Part shown: positions 63,588 to 64,000 of the stretch, piece by piece
Numbering within the stretch: position 1 is the stretch's first letter
How the letters are laid out: each line of letters starts with the position of its first letter
NCBI GenBank assembly: GCA_017347465.1
Contig: AP021858.1
Coordinates: 1,382,472-1,446,471 of the forward strand
Reading direction: 5' to 3'
From: Candidatus Nitrosymbiomonas proteolyticus
Lineage (GTDB): Bacteria > Armatimonadota > Fimbriimonadia > Fimbriimonadales > Fimbriimonadaceae
Length of the DNA stretch: 64,000 nucleotides
Made by a program: the position numbers and the translations under genes
Notes under the pieces: model-generated
Database searches by the model: none
Told to the model about the DNA's origin: nothing
The model's input: the letters and a program-made list of their open reading frames with translations, nothing else

Positions 63588-64000
63588 ATGCCCCTTGCCG
63601 CAGTCCTCGGAGCTCTCGCGATCGGCTCTACCGCAGCCAACGGCGCGTTGGGTTATGACGTGCTCAAAACGAACTCGGTGACGTACCACGTCGTGACCGC
63701 CGACCTGGCCAGCCGTAAGCTTTCGCCGAGGACAGTGGCTTCGGAACGTCTGACTTCCGTTTGGAACTTGATCTCAAAGTCAGAGGCGTCTGCCGCAATC
63801 ACCGGGACCTTCTTTGCCCCCAAGGCGCAGCGTCCGGTGGCCGACGTTCTCATCGACGGTTTGCTCGTGTCGAAGGGCTCGTTAGGCACGGCTGTCGGAG
63901 TGACTTGGAACGGCGACGTGGAGATTTTCGACCGCCCCACCGGGCAGCCCGTCGATTGGGGCAACTACCGCTATGGGTTGCGAGGGACGGTTCGTCTCAT
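63588..64000 (+). CDS. Phosphodiester-glycosidase-like (NAGPA/DUF2233) exported protein, 3' part beyond the window
   Basis: The frame opens at ATG 63588, after GAAGGAAG, and runs off the right edge (137 codons). A signal peptide (AAVLGALAIGSTAANGALG) is followed by VTYHVVTADL and ITGTFFAPKAQRPVADVLID, LLVSKGSLGTAVGV, which resemble the start of the NAGPA/DUF2233 family (N-acetylglucosamine-1-phosphodiester alpha-N-acetylglucosaminidase-like). The catalytic part would lie beyond the window, so the assignment is tentative. Confidence 0.6.
   Translation, partial: MPLAAVLGALAIGSTAANGALGYDVLKTNSVTYHVVTADLASRKLSPRTVASERLTSVWNLISKSEASAAITGTFFAPKAQRPVADVLIDGLLVSKGSLGTAVGVTWNGDVEIFDRPTGQPVDWGNYRYGLRGTVRL

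Overview
The window is a GC-rich bacterial chromosome segment with dense, mostly short operons on both strands. A single-subunit-type GlyQ, a PafA-type Pup ligase, a prepilin-like DUF1559 protein, an OGG1-type glycosylase and an animal-like deoxyribose-phosphate aldolase together suggest Armatimonadota, probably near Fimbriimonadia. That placement is an inference; there is no rRNA here to settle it.

Layout. 1-25.7 kb is housekeeping: a truncated exported protein, glyQ, an SPFH/ribbon-helix-helix pair, a DUF2807 lipoprotein, a PAP2 phosphatase, accD-accA, pafA, a polysaccharide-export/SLBB protein, an ALDH16-type dehydrogenase, a GNAT, deoC, two tandem ATP-grasp-like paralogues, transketolase, a large secreted glycosidase-like protein, the coupled cluster ligA-OGG1-lipoprotein, a second GNAT, DUF1559 and DUF1579 proteins. 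25.7-47.0 kb is an accessory island: Rhs relics, an ISL3 remnant, a metallopeptidase/Rhs-tip chimera, a full-length Rhs protein with an HNH tip, then three displaced Rhs C-terminal toxin modules each followed by a candidate immunity gene, two full inverted IS3-family copies plus two fragments, a uvrA relic and several families of short repeats. 47.0-64 kb is housekeeping again: tRNA-Thr(CGU), sulfatase, mobA, gyrA, a three-gene 2-oxoacid:ferredoxin oxidoreductase operon, a PLP enzyme, coaD, a coiled-coil protein, GbsR-like and TetR-like regulators, a PilZ protein, ferredoxin, an IscA/ErpA-type protein, Tat-exported superoxide dismutase, a DinB-like protein and a truncated phosphodiester-glycosidase-like gene.

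How the island works. The Rhs gene at 32909-36700 carries a strong promoter and an HNH nuclease tip. Downstream lie modules that repeat the last 100-380 bp of the Rhs core and then diverge into a new tip (unknown tip with a four-helix membrane immunity protein; GIY-YIG nuclease with an Imm26-like immunity protein; HExxH metallopeptidase with a small membrane immunity protein). Each module has the homology needed to recombine onto the full-length gene and change its toxin. The metallopeptidase tip is split by an IS with a CCCC target duplication; removing the IS and one CCCC restores one 266-codon reading frame.

Expression. At least a dozen genes here have a TAnnnT-like -10 hexamer ending only 6-8 nt before the start codon, so many transcripts are probably leaderless; internal operon genes instead use overlapping stop/start codons or Shine-Dalgarno sequences.
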